DNA from: Flavonifractor sp. An306
GTDB taxonomy: Bacteria > Bacillota > Clostridia > Oscillospirales > Oscillospiraceae
DNA: 42,300 nt
NCBI RefSeq assembly: GCF_002159455.1
Contig: NZ_NFIQ01000035.1
Coordinates: forward strand, 1-42,300
Reading direction: 5' to 3'
This document shows, in pieces, positions 1 to 6,697 of the stretch (position 1 is its first letter; every line of letters begins with the position of its first letter). Both the position numbers and the translations under genes were made by a program. The notes below the pieces were generated by a model. The model was not told the DNA's origin and searched no databases. It worked only from the letters and a program-made list of their open reading frames with translations.

Positions 1-12
1 TGCCACGCGATA

Positions 13-40
13 TGCCAAAAATACAGCATCTTTTTTGGCA
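13..40. other. AT-rich inverted repeat at window edge
   Basis: TGCCAAAAA (13-21) and TTTTTGGCA (32-40) are perfect inverted arms around a 10-base loop. The T-rich tract lies inside the stem, so this could be the end of a terminator for a gene outside the window or merely an AT-rich palindrome. Nothing else with coding character is seen in bases 1-180. Confidence 0.3.
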
Positions 41-180
41 GCAGTGCAAATTCGTTGCATTGCTATTTGGTGTGCCATTTTAGCCTAATCTTGTGTAGAC
101 ACTATTTAGTACGGGAGAGGAGAAAATGCAAGAAATGGAAGGAAAAAGGCGGAACTTTGTCGAATGAGAGAGGGGTACGC

Positions 181-209
181 TTTACAGATCGGAGAAATGG
201 CCGTATAAT
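181..209 (+). promoter_or_regulatory. Promoter of the rRNA methyltransferase gene
   Basis: TTTACA (181-186) and a perfect TATAAT (204-209) are 17 bp apart, a near-consensus housekeeping promoter. Transcription would start near 216, just before the ribosome binding site at 221-226. The in-frame ATG at 208 overlaps the -10 box and cannot be the start codon. Confidence 0.75.
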
Positions 210-234
210 GGGCAAAACGGAAGGGGTGCGGAAC

Positions 235-1065
235 ATGGAAGCAAGCGGGAGCCTGCTGTGCTGTTCCATCTGCGGGAAGGGACTGAGCCGGGAGGAGGGG
301 CGGTATTTCTGTCCCAACGGCCACAGCTATGACAGGGCCAGAGAGGGATATGTCCATCTGCTGCCCGCCAACCGGAAACACGCCAAAGAGCCGGGGGACG
401 ACAAGGGAATGTCCGCCGCCCGGAACCGCTTTCTGTCGGGCGGCTATTACGCCCCCCTGCTGGAGCGGCTGCAGGCTCTGGCGGTGGAGCGGACGGGGCC
501 GGGGACGGCGGTGCTGGACTCCGGCTGCGGCGAGGGGTATTATACCCAGGGGGTGTGGCAGGCGCTGACCCAGGCGGGACGCACCCCCCGGTTGGCGGGC
601 ATTGACCTGTCCAAGCCTTCCATCCGTCTGGCGGCCCGGCGGCTGCGGGCGGGGGAGTTTGCCGTGGCCTCCGCCTATCACCTGCCGGTGGGGACCCAGA
701 CGGTGGAGCTCCTGCTCAACTGCTTTTCGCCCCTGGCGCTGGAGGAGTTTCGGCGGGTGCTTCGTCCCGGCGGGACGTTTCTGTATGTGGTGCCGGGGGC
801 GGACCACCTGTGGGAGCTGAAGCAGGTGCTCTACGACACACCCTACCGCAACCAGGAGGAGGAGATCCCCTATGAGGGCTTCACCTATGAGGCGGTGGTG
901 CCGGTGACGGGTAAGATGCAGGTGGCGGGAGAGGCCCTGCAGGATCTGTTCCAGATGACCCCCTATTATTGGAAGATCCCAAAAGAGGGTGCGGCCCGGC
1001 TGGCGGCGCTGGAGAGCCTGGAGATCACGGCGGATTTCCGAATCCATGTATTCCGGCGGAGCTGA
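235..1065 (+). CDS. rlmA: 23S rRNA (guanine-N1)-methyltransferase, RlmA family
   Basis: The 276-residue protein looks like an RlmA/TlrB enzyme, which uses S-adenosylmethionine to methylate N1 of a guanine (G745 or G748) in hairpin 35 of 23S rRNA near the exit tunnel. An N-terminal zinc-finger motif is visible: CSIC, then FCPNGH about a dozen residues on. It is followed by a Rossmann methyltransferase fold with SAM motif LDSGCGEGYY, the acidic IDLS strand and NCFSPLA in the position of family motif IV. Length is normal. ATG 235 was chosen because AAGGGG (221-226) lies eight bases upstream and the promoter ends at 209. The gene appears monocistronic. Whether it targets G745 or G748 cannot be read from the sequence; Gram-positive members usually act on G748. 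Confidence 0.85.
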   Translation: MEASGSLLCCSICGKGLSREEGRYFCPNGHSYDRAREGYVHLLPANRKHAKEPGDDKGMSAARNRFLSGGYYAPLLERLQALAVERTGPGTAVLDSGCGEGYYTQGVWQALTQAGRTPRLAGIDLSKPSIRLAARRLRAGEFAVASAYHLPVGTQTVELLLNCFSPLALEEFRRVLRPGGTFLYVVPGADHLWELKQVLYDTPYRNQEEEIPYEGFTYEAVVPVTGKMQVAGEALQDLFQMTPYYWKIPKEGAARLAALESLEITADFRIHVFRRS

Positions 1066-1086
1066 ACGCCGGGCTCCTCCTGCCCC

Positions 1087-1115
1087 TTGCGCAATGGAAC
1101 GGGCTATGATATAGT
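1087..1115 (+). promoter_or_regulatory. Promoter of the DEAD-box helicase leader
   Basis: TTGCGC (1087-1092) and TATAGT (1110-1115) are separated by exactly 17 bp. Initiation near 1122 would give a 5' leader of about 145 nt before the helicase start codon at 1267. Confidence 0.6.
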
Positions 1116-1121
1116 ATTTGG

Positions 1122-1266
1122 GTAAAATCTGCCGGAAAAAGGCCCGGCAGTTGGATTTGAGGTCGCGCCCCGGTGAACCGGCGGGCGTTTTGGGTACGAA
1201 AGGGAGTTTCGATGCCTGTGGGGACCTTGAATCAGGCAGAAGGAGACGAAAGGAAGTTTTGTACCC
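1122..1266 (+). promoter_or_regulatory. Structured 5' leader of the helicase gene
   Basis: Four pairings are visible. Hairpin 1 joins CTGCCGG (1129-1135) and CCGGCAG (1144-1150). Hairpin 2 (1166-1187) is GC-rich with a TGAA loop and is followed by only four T, so it is a weak attenuator at most. A closing stem can form between GGGTACGAAA (1192-1201) and TTTTGTACCC (1257-1266), ending exactly at the start codon, and would enclose a TGCCTG/CAGGCA hairpin (1213-1218, 1233-1238) and the ribosome binding site. An alternative hairpin CGAAA/TTTCG (1197-1201, 1207-1211) excludes the closing stem. The layout suggests control of translation by refolding. No named riboswitch class was recognised. Confidence 0.5.
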
Positions 1267-1292
1267 ATGGAAATCAACGGCGAGCAGGTTAA
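1212..1292 (+). CDS. Possible 26-codon upstream ORF in helicase leader
   Basis: ATG 1212 is preceded by AAGGGAG (1200-1206) at a spacing of five bases and opens a 26-codon frame beginning MPVGTLNQAEGDERKF. It ends with TAA at 1290-1292, so it overlaps the helicase start in another frame. Translating it would melt the leader structures around the helicase ribosome binding site. That suggests a regulatory upstream ORF, but only spacing and position support it; coding could be coincidental. Confidence 0.3.
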   Translation: MPVGTLNQAEGDERKFCTHGNQRRAG

Positions 1293-2451
1293 CGCAATTG
1301 TCAACTACGCCGACCTGGGCCTCTCCGCGGAGGTCATGAAGGCCATCGACAAGAAGGGCTATGTCCAGGCCACCCCGGTGCAGGCCGGGGCCATTCCCTA
1401 TTTTATGGAGTGGAAGGATGTCATTGCCAAGGCCCCCACCGGTACCGGCAAGACCTTTGCTTTCGGCATCCCCATGGTGGAGCACATTGACCCGGCCTGT
1501 GAGGACGTGCAGGCTCTGGTGCTGGCCCCCACCCGGGAGCTGGCGGTGCAGATCCAGGAGGAGCTGCGGGATCTGTGCGAATTTAAGGAGGGGGTGCGTA
1601 CCGTCTGCCTGTACGGCGGTGCCCCCATTGACAAGCAGATCAACACCCTGAAAAAGCGGCCCCAGATTGTGGTGGCCACCCCCGGCCGGCTGATGGACCA
1701 TATGAAGCGGCGCACCGTCCGTCTGGACAAGGTGCAGACGGTGGTGCTGGACGAGGCCGACCGGATGCTGGACATGGGCTTTGTCCGGGATGTGACCCGG
1801 ATTCTGGACCAGCTGAAGCACCGGAAGAATATGGGCATGTTTTCCGCCACCATCAGCCGGGAGGTCATGGATATCTCCTGGGTCTACCAGCGGGATCCCA
1901 TTGAGATCACCGTCCGGCCGGTGGAGGAGTCCAAGCCGGACATCACCCAGTACCGCATCGACCTGGACGGGCGGGAGCAGAAGCTGGACACCATTGTGGC
2001 CCTCATCACCCATGGGGAGTACGAGCGGGCCATCGCCTTCTGCAACACCAAGAACATGACCGACCGGCTGGCGGGCCTGATGAAAATGCGGGGGATCTCC
2101 TGCGAGGCCATTCACGGCGATATTCAGCAGCGCATCCGGGAAAAGACCCTGGAGAAGTTCAAGAAAGGGGAGCTGCGGGTACTGGTGGCCACCGATGTGG
2201 CGGCCCGGGGCCTGGACATCGACGACGTGGACGCGGTGTTCAATTACGACGTGCCCGACGAGCTGGAGAACTATACCCACCGCATCGGCCGTACCGGCCG
2301 GGCCAAGCGCCACGGGGTGGCCTATACCTTTATTGCCACCGTCACCGAGGGCATCCGCATGGACGACATTGTGCGCAACACCAAAGCGGAGGTTCAGCGG
2401 CTCAAGTATGACAAGGACGGCTGCCTGATGCTGGTGGAGGAGACGAAATGA
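1267..2451 (+). CDS. DEAD-box ATP-dependent RNA helicase
   Basis: The protein has 394 residues and is an ATP-dependent RNA unwinding enzyme of superfamily 2, probably acting in ribosome assembly or RNA turnover in the cytoplasm. All core motifs are readable in order: a Q-motif region (YVQATPVQAGAIP), motif I APTGTGKT, Ia PTRELAVQ, Ib TPGRL, II DEAD, III SAT, IV IAFCNT, V ATDVAARGLD and VI HRIGRTGRA. The protein ends about 40 residues after motif VI without the basic or RRM C-terminal extension of CsdA/DbpA/CshA-type helicases, so it is close to a minimal core. ATG 1267 has AGGAAG (1251-1256) ten bases upstream. It is monocistronic, between a structured leader and a strong terminator. The leader hints at regulation by temperature or RNA folding, as known for other DEAD-box genes, but this is inference. 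Confidence 0.92.
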   Translation: MEINGEQVNAIVNYADLGLSAEVMKAIDKKGYVQATPVQAGAIPYFMEWKDVIAKAPTGTGKTFAFGIPMVEHIDPACEDVQALVLAPTRELAVQIQEELRDLCEFKEGVRTVCLYGGAPIDKQINTLKKRPQIVVATPGRLMDHMKRRTVRLDKVQTVVLDEADRMLDMGFVRDVTRILDQLKHRKNMGMFSATISREVMDISWVYQRDPIEITVRPVEESKPDITQYRIDLDGREQKLDTIVALITHGEYERAIAFCNTKNMTDRLAGLMKMRGISCEAIHGDIQQRIREKTLEKFKKGELRVLVATDVAARGLDIDDVDAVFNYDVPDELENYTHRIGRTGRAKRHGVAYTFIATVTEGIRMDDIVRNTKAEVQRLKYDKDGCLMLVEETK

Positions 2452-2454
2452 GAA

Positions 2455-2486
2455 AACGGGCCGGACGATTGTCCGGCCCGTTTTTT
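2455..2486. terminator. Bidirectional intrinsic terminator
   Basis: AACGGGCCGGAC (2455-2466) and its complement (2471-2482) form a 12-bp GC-rich stem with a GATT loop, followed by six T on the plus strand. On the minus strand the stem is followed by TTTTCTC, so it probably also ends the convergent PilZ gene. Confidence 0.9.
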
Positions 2487-2535
2487 GTTGAGGTATAAGG
2501 CGGCGCCGCCGCCGGCAATACTAAGGAAGAAAGCG

Positions 2536-3219
2536 TCAACCCCGGTTCATGGTTCTGGCCTGCAGGGTAAAAAGGTCCTTGCACAGCGTCTCCTCCACCT
2601 GCTCCTCCAGCCCGCCGAAATCACAGCCGTACCGCCACTTGGGGGGCAGGCCCGCTTCGGCGGTGTTGCGCCGCACCACCACGGAGCAGGGCAGCTCATA
2701 GTTGGGCCCGTCCTCGATGAGGGCGGGGATGGAGAGCACAATCCGGCTGCCGATCTCCAGCTTGAGGGGGCTGTGGATGGCCACTCCCACCAGGCTGATG
2801 TCCTCTACCTGGCATTTGGCCCGGAAGTGAAGGCCGGGACCCCAGAGGATCTGTGCCTCCACCCCCACCTTTTGCCGAAAGGCCCGGCGGGACTCCGCGC
2901 AGGCCACCACATTGCGCACAATAATGGTCCAGTAGGTGGCGGCGCAGAGGGAGACGTTGCCGTATAGCATAACCAGAGCGCCCGATTGGTTTTTTACATG
3001 AATCTGAACTTTCACGGGCATGTTGTGGATGACGCCCTGGGGAGGTTCGCTTCCCCGGCGCAGATCAATCCAGACTTCGTTTTGCTTCGGGTCATACTGC
3101 TCCAACCGACCCACAAAGAGCACGCGGTTGTCCTCGGTGAGGACCTCGCACAGCCCGTCCATACAGGTGCTGAGCATATCTTGGATAGTTTGAATCAGAT
3201 TTTCCGGTGGCTGCTCCAT
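2536..3219 (-). CDS. PilZ domain protein, probable c-di-GMP effector
   Basis: The 227-residue soluble protein has a YcgR-like layout: an N-terminal beta-rich region (residues about 1-100) and a C-terminal PilZ domain. The two c-di-GMP-binding motifs are present: RRAFR, fitting RxxxR, and DISLVGV, fitting D/NxSxxG, about 30 residues later. PilZ proteins bind cyclic di-GMP and alter motility, adhesion or polysaccharide export by touching a partner. No flagellar, pilus, GGDEF or EAL gene lies in this window, so the partner cannot be inferred. The ATG has AGGAGA at good spacing. The gene stands alone and is divergent from the DUF2156 gene. Confidence 0.8.
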   Translation of the reverse strand: MEQPPENLIQTIQDMLSTCMDGLCEVLTEDNRVLFVGRLEQYDPKQNEVWIDLRRGSEPPQGVIHNMPVKVQIHVKNQSGALVMLYGNVSLCAATYWTIIVRNVVACAESRRAFRQKVGVEAQILWGPGLHFRAKCQVEDISLVGVAIHSPLKLEIGSRIVLSIPALIEDGPNYELPCSVVVRRNTAEAGLPPKWRYGCDFGGLEEQVEETLCKDLFTLQARTMNRG

Positions 3220-3261
3220 AACGGATCTCCTCTCATGGAAAATGGGGGCCCAGACATTACC

Positions 3262-3290
3262 AGCCTAGCACCAGCTTACGTCCATGTCAA
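3262..3290 (-). promoter_or_regulatory. Promoter of the PilZ gene
   Basis: Read on the minus strand, a perfect TTGACA (3290-3285) and TAGGCT (3267-3262) are 17 bp apart. The -10 is weak but carries an extended TGC just upstream. The site lies about 45 bp before the PilZ start codon. Confidence 0.55.
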
Positions 3291-3334
3291 GATAAAAGTG
3301 AACTGGCCGGACGGTATGGGCCGCCTGATTTCCC

Positions 3335-3363
3335 TTGCTATTTGGCCGGGTGCGTGATATCAT
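3335..3363 (+). promoter_or_regulatory. Promoter of the DUF2156-GNAT operon
   Basis: TTGCTA (3335-3340) and TATCAT (3358-3363) are 17 bp apart, and the ribosome binding site AGGAGA follows at 3389-3394. It is divergent from the PilZ promoter in the same intergenic gap. Confidence 0.6.
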
Positions 3364-3403
3364 GACGGCATACTAGGATATATTGCATAGGAGAGAATGC
3401 CCG

Positions 3404-4318
3404 ATGATGGAATTCCGTGCGCCGGAGCCGGCGGACAAGCCCTGGGTGGACGAGCTGCTGGCCCGCAGAAGCTACCGGGGCTGTGATTATAATTTTACCA
3501 ATATTTTTGTGTGGAAGAAGGCTTACGGTCTGGAGATCGGACGGTTTGAGGATTTTCTGACCGTCCACCTGTGCGGCCGGATGGGGTGCAGCTATATGTA
3601 TCCCGCCGGCTCGGGTGATATTGCCGGGGCGATCCGGGCCATTGAGGCGGACGCTGCCCGCCGGGGTCAGCCCCTCCGTCTGGTGTGTCTCACCCGCCAG
3701 CAGATGGCGGAGCTGGAGGAGTTTTTCCCCGGCCAGTTTGACTATCAGGCCGACCGGGACGGCTATGACTACCTCTATGAGATTGACCGTCTGGCCGACC
3801 TGGGGGGCAAGAAGCTCCACGCCAAGCGCAACCACATCAACCGCTTTATGGAGAACAATCCCACCTGGGTGTACGAGGAGATCACCCCGGAGAGCCTGCC
3901 GGAGTGTCTGGAGATGGACAAGCAGTGGTATCTCCGCTCCCTTCAGACGGAGGGGGAGGCGGAGGAGCGGGAGCTGGGCGACGAGGGAATTGCCCTGCGC
4001 ACCGCCATGGAGCATTACCAGCAGCTGGGGCTGGAGGGGGGACTCATCCGGGTGTACGGCGAGGTGGTGGCCTTTACCATGGGGGACCGGCTGACGGCGG
4101 ACACCTTTGACGTCCACTTTGAAAAGGCCTACGGTGAGCTCCAGGGCGCCTATGCCATGATCAACCGGGAGTTTGCCCGCTGGGTGCGGGCCCGTCATCC
4201 GGAAATCAAGTACCTCAATCGGGAGGACGACATGGGGGTGGAGGGTCTGCGCAAGGCCAAGCAGTCCTATTACCCCGACCTGCTGGTGGAGAAATTTGCC
4301 GCCACCCGGCGGCCTTAA
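3404..4318 (+). CDS. DUF2156 protein, phosphatidylglycerol lysyltransferase C-terminal-like
   Basis: The 304-residue protein resembles the soluble C-terminal half of LPG synthases (DUF2156, a double GNAT-like fold), without the membrane flippase half of MprF. Recognisable stretches are GGKKLHAKRNHINRF (central basic region), GGLIRVYGEVVAFTMGDRL and the C-terminal KYLNREDDMGVEGLRKAK with KQSYYPDLL, typical of this family in clostridia. MprF-type enzymes transfer an amino acid from aminoacyl-tRNA to a lipid; the substrate of stand-alone versions is not established, and a lipid or peptide aminoacyl or acyl transfer is only inferred. ATG 3404 is preferred over TTG 3383 and ATG 3407 because AGGAGA (3389-3394) is nine bases upstream. 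It is co-transcribed with the GNAT gene 23 bp downstream, suggesting linked acyl-transfer functions. Confidence 0.75.
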   Translation: MMEFRAPEPADKPWVDELLARRSYRGCDYNFTNIFVWKKAYGLEIGRFEDFLTVHLCGRMGCSYMYPAGSGDIAGAIRAIEADAARRGQPLRLVCLTRQQMAELEEFFPGQFDYQADRDGYDYLYEIDRLADLGGKKLHAKRNHINRFMENNPTWVYEEITPESLPECLEMDKQWYLRSLQTEGEAEERELGDEGIALRTAMEHYQQLGLEGGLIRVYGEVVAFTMGDRLTADTFDVHFEKAYGELQGAYAMINREFARWVRARHPEIKYLNREDDMGVEGLRKAKQSYYPDLLVEKFAATRRP

Positions 4319-4341
4319 GCGGATAGGAGAGGAGCGATTTT

Positions 4342-5220
4342 ATGATTGACATGCGGCCCTCCCGGCCGGACGAGGCCGAGGAGCAAAAGCGGCTTTGGAA
4401 GCAGGCCTTTGGGGACGACCCCCGCTATATTGACTGGTTTTATCAGTGCTGCTGGCACCCGGAGAATATGCTTCTGCTGCTGGAGGACGGGAAGCTGGCC
4501 TCCATGCTGGCTCTGCTGCCCCATGGTCTGACCCTGCCCAATGGGGCGGAGGCCACGGCCTATTATGTGTACGCCCTGGCCACCGACGCGGCGGTGCGGA
4601 GCAAGGGCTATGGCCGGCAGCTGCTCCACTATGTGGACGATCACCTCAGGGCGCTGGGGGCCGATTGTGTGACCGTGGTGCCCGCCGAGCCCAGCCTGTT
4701 CAAGTTTTTCGGCACGGTGGGCTTTGCCCCCGGCTTTTCCACCCGGAAGGTGGAGCTGCTGCGGGACGAGAGCAAGGAGCCCCAGCCGGGGGACCAGGTA
4801 TTCCCCGCCACGCCGGAGGAATATAACGCCATCCGCAACCGCCTGCTGACCGGTACCCCTGCCGTTACCTATGACACGGAGCTGGTCCGCTATCAGGAGG
4901 GGATGTGCCGCCTGTCCGGAGGCGGGCTGTACCGGATCCTGGCCGGCGGTGTGGAGGGCTGCGCCGCCGTGGAATACGCCGACGAGGACAGCGTGCTCTT
5001 CAAGGAGCTGCTCCTCTCCAGGCAGAACATTCCCCAGGCGCTGGCGGTGTTCGCCCAGATCCTGCCCGGCCGGCGCTGCCACGTGCGCACTCCGGCCTGC
5101 TGGGAGGGCCTGCCGGGCAGCTACCTGCAGCCCTTCGGTATGCTGAAGTGGTATAACCCGGACAAGGCCGCCCTGTGGCAGGAGGGGACAAAAGGATATA
5201 TGGGACTGGGATTTGACTGA
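4342..5220 (+). CDS. GNAT family N-acetyltransferase
   Basis: The 292-residue protein has a GNAT fold in its N-terminal half. The strand YYVYALATD and the acetyl-CoA pyrophosphate loop VRSKGYGRQLL (fitting Q/RxxGxG/A, about residues 88-98) are clear, followed by FKFFGTVGFAPGFSTRKV, the usual final motif. The C-terminal 130 residues resemble the extra domain of Eis-like or two-domain GNATs and carry no motif I can assign. It transfers an acetyl group from acetyl-CoA to an unknown amine. It follows the DUF2156 gene in one operon, has AGGAGAGGAG before the ATG, and ends in a strong terminator. Confidence 0.85.
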   Translation: MIDMRPSRPDEAEEQKRLWKQAFGDDPRYIDWFYQCCWHPENMLLLLEDGKLASMLALLPHGLTLPNGAEATAYYVYALATDAAVRSKGYGRQLLHYVDDHLRALGADCVTVVPAEPSLFKFFGTVGFAPGFSTRKVELLRDESKEPQPGDQVFPATPEEYNAIRNRLLTGTPAVTYDTELVRYQEGMCRLSGGGLYRILAGGVEGCAAVEYADEDSVLFKELLLSRQNIPQALAVFAQILPGRRCHVRTPACWEGLPGSYLQPFGMLKWYNPDKAALWQEGTKGYMGLGFD

Positions 5221-5226
5221 CCCGGC

Positions 5227-5259
5227 GGGGCGGCACAGCTGGCTGTGCCGCCCCTTTTT
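5227..5259 (+). terminator. Intrinsic terminator after the GNAT gene
   Basis: A 12-bp GC-rich stem (5227-5238 with 5243-5254) closes a CTGG loop and is followed by five T. Confidence 0.9.
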
Positions 5260-5519
5260 GAATGGCTTTGCAGGAGATTATGCAGGAAAAATTTTTTCTT
5301 TTTCAGGCTAAATTGTATATTTATAAATATTAAAATGAATAAAAATGGAGTATATTTTAGCGAGATAATGAATGAAAGTGCAGGATGCCGAGATTATAAG
5401 GCATTTCGCCGGGCGAAACGACTAAAAATTTCGCGGACAAAACTTTGGATATATGTCCGTGTGAAGAGGACACATGCAAGAAATGACGCTAGAACCAGCA
5501 AATTAGGGTGTCTGGACTC
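5260..5519. other. AT-rich intergenic spacer before the opp promoter
   Basis: This spacer is much richer in A and T than the genes around it, with A/T runs at about 5286-5350. No frame with a ribosome binding site is seen. It may serve as upstream promoter or regulator-binding DNA for the opp operon, but no operator palindrome stands out. Confidence 0.4.
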
Positions 5520-5548
5520 TTGACGGAGCGGCCTATTTAAGATAAAAT
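5520..5548 (+). promoter_or_regulatory. Promoter of the opp operon
   Basis: TTGACG (5520-5525) and TAAAAT (5543-5548) are 17 bp apart, close to the housekeeping consensus. Transcription would start near 5555, giving a leader of almost 200 nt. Confidence 0.75.
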
Positions 5549-5554
5549 GAGTAA

Positions 5555-5751
5555 ACTCAAAATGCTCGTGTTCGACCAGCATTGACGCCGGAAGAGGGGC
5601 GTGTCCTGTATGCCTGCTGTGGGAAGGCAGGCGGACGGGCGGCTGGCCGGAGCGAAGGAATGGGGCACGCCGGGAGCAATCCTCCCGGCGCCTGTATGTC
5701 ATAGGGCGTACAGCGGAAGGCACAGAGAAAGGTGATATAGGAAGTGAAAAC
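5555..5751 (+). promoter_or_regulatory. Long GC-rich leader of the opp operon
   Basis: The leader holds a GCCTGC/GCAGGC hairpin near 5612-5632 and a 9-bp CGCCGGGAG/CTCCCGGCG hairpin (5668-5676, 5682-5690). Neither is followed by a T tract, so classical termination is unlikely; the hairpins may protect the mRNA or bind a regulator. T-box, S-box and other common riboswitch motifs were looked for and not seen. The ribosome binding site for oppB is AGGAAG just before 5752. Confidence 0.4.
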
Positions 5752-6696
5752 ATGGCAAAATACATTTTGAAAAGGGTGCTGATGGCAGTCATCACGCTGT
5801 TCGTCGTGATCTGCCTCACTTTTTTCCTGATGAACGCCGTGCCGGGCAGCCCGTGGCTGTCGGAGCGGTCTCCCAGTCAGGCCACCATTGACGCGTTGAA
5901 CGCCAAGTATGGTCTGGACAAGCCGGTTATCGTTCAGCTGGGCATGTATCTGAACGATCTGCTCCACCTGGATTTCCGGGACTCCATCAAGATGCAGAAG
6001 GACCGGCCGGTGCTGGACATCATCGCCAACATGTTCCCCATCTCGGCCAAGATCGGCGTGATCTCCATTTTGTGGGCCATATTGGTGGGCGTCCCATTGG
6101 GCTGCTTGGCGGCCTACCGACGAGGTACGTGGGTGGACAGCCTGCTGCGGGTCATCTCCACAGTGGGCATATCCATGCCGGGCTTTGTGGTGGCGACCCT
6201 GCTGCTGCACACCCTGACCGGCGGCCTGCCGGGGGTGAACCTCTTCCCGGCCACCTTTGTGGCGTCGGACTGGCGCAGCTATGTGCTGCCCTGCCTGTCT
6301 CTGGGCTTCTATCCCATGTGCTATCTGTCCCGCCAGACCCGGACGGCCATGCTGGACTCCATCAGCCAGGAGTATATCAAGACCGCCCGTGCCAAGGGCC
6401 TGAAGAACGGCAAGATCATCTTCAAGCACGCCCTGCGCAACGCGCTGATTCCGGTCATCACCTATCTGGGTCCCCAGATCGCCTTTACCCTGTGCGGCGG
6501 CTTTGTGGTGGAGACCGTGTTTACCATCCCCGGTCTGGGCCGCTACTTTGTGCAGTCCATTACCAACCGGGATTATCCGCTGATTATGGGCACCACCATT
6601 TTCCTGGCGGCATTTATCATCATTATGAACCTGGTGGTGGACCTGCTGTATAAGCTGGTGGACCCGCGGATCAATCTGAGCAAGGGAGGGGACTGA
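5752..6696 (+). CDS. oppB: Oligopeptide ABC transporter permease, OppB/DppB type
   Basis: The 314-residue inner-membrane subunit has about six transmembrane segments, starting with the typical N-terminal one (LMAVITLFVVICLTFFLMNA) and a periplasmic stretch ending KYGLDKP. The permease signature loop that docks to the ATPases is clear: EYIKTARAKGLKNGKIIFKH. FTIPGLGRYFVQSI and NRDYPLIMG are family hallmarks. With OppC it forms the channel for short peptides. It is the first gene of the oppBCDFA operon and runs straight into oppC one base after its stop codon. Peptide length preference cannot be told from sequence. Confidence 0.93.
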   Translation: MAKYILKRVLMAVITLFVVICLTFFLMNAVPGSPWLSERSPSQATIDALNAKYGLDKPVIVQLGMYLNDLLHLDFRDSIKMQKDRPVLDIIANMFPISAKIGVISILWAILVGVPLGCLAAYRRGTWVDSLLRVISTVGISMPGFVVATLLLHTLTGGLPGVNLFPATFVASDWRSYVLPCLSLGFYPMCYLSRQTRTAMLDSISQEYIKTARAKGLKNGKIIFKHALRNALIPVITYLGPQIAFTLCGGFVVETVFTIPGLGRYFVQSITNRDYPLIMGTTIFLAAFIIIMNLVVDLLYKLVDPRINLSKGGD

Positions 6697-6697
6697 G

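Noticed and set aside
208-234. Earlier in-frame ATG for the rRNA methyltransferase
   Set aside because: It overlaps the -10 TATAAT at 204-209 and lacks a ribosome binding site.
106-2313. 735-codon open frame on the minus strand opposite the methyltransferase and helicase
   Set aside because: It is antisense to two well-supported genes, has low-complexity Gly/His/Leu/Val composition typical of reverse frames in GC-rich DNA, and no ribosome binding site.
5547-5585. 12-codon ORF at the opp promoter
   Set aside because: Its ATG overlaps the -10 box, so it would not be in the transcript.
5555-5751. T-box or other known riboswitch before oppB
   Set aside because: No T-box sequence, specifier structure or terminator was found.
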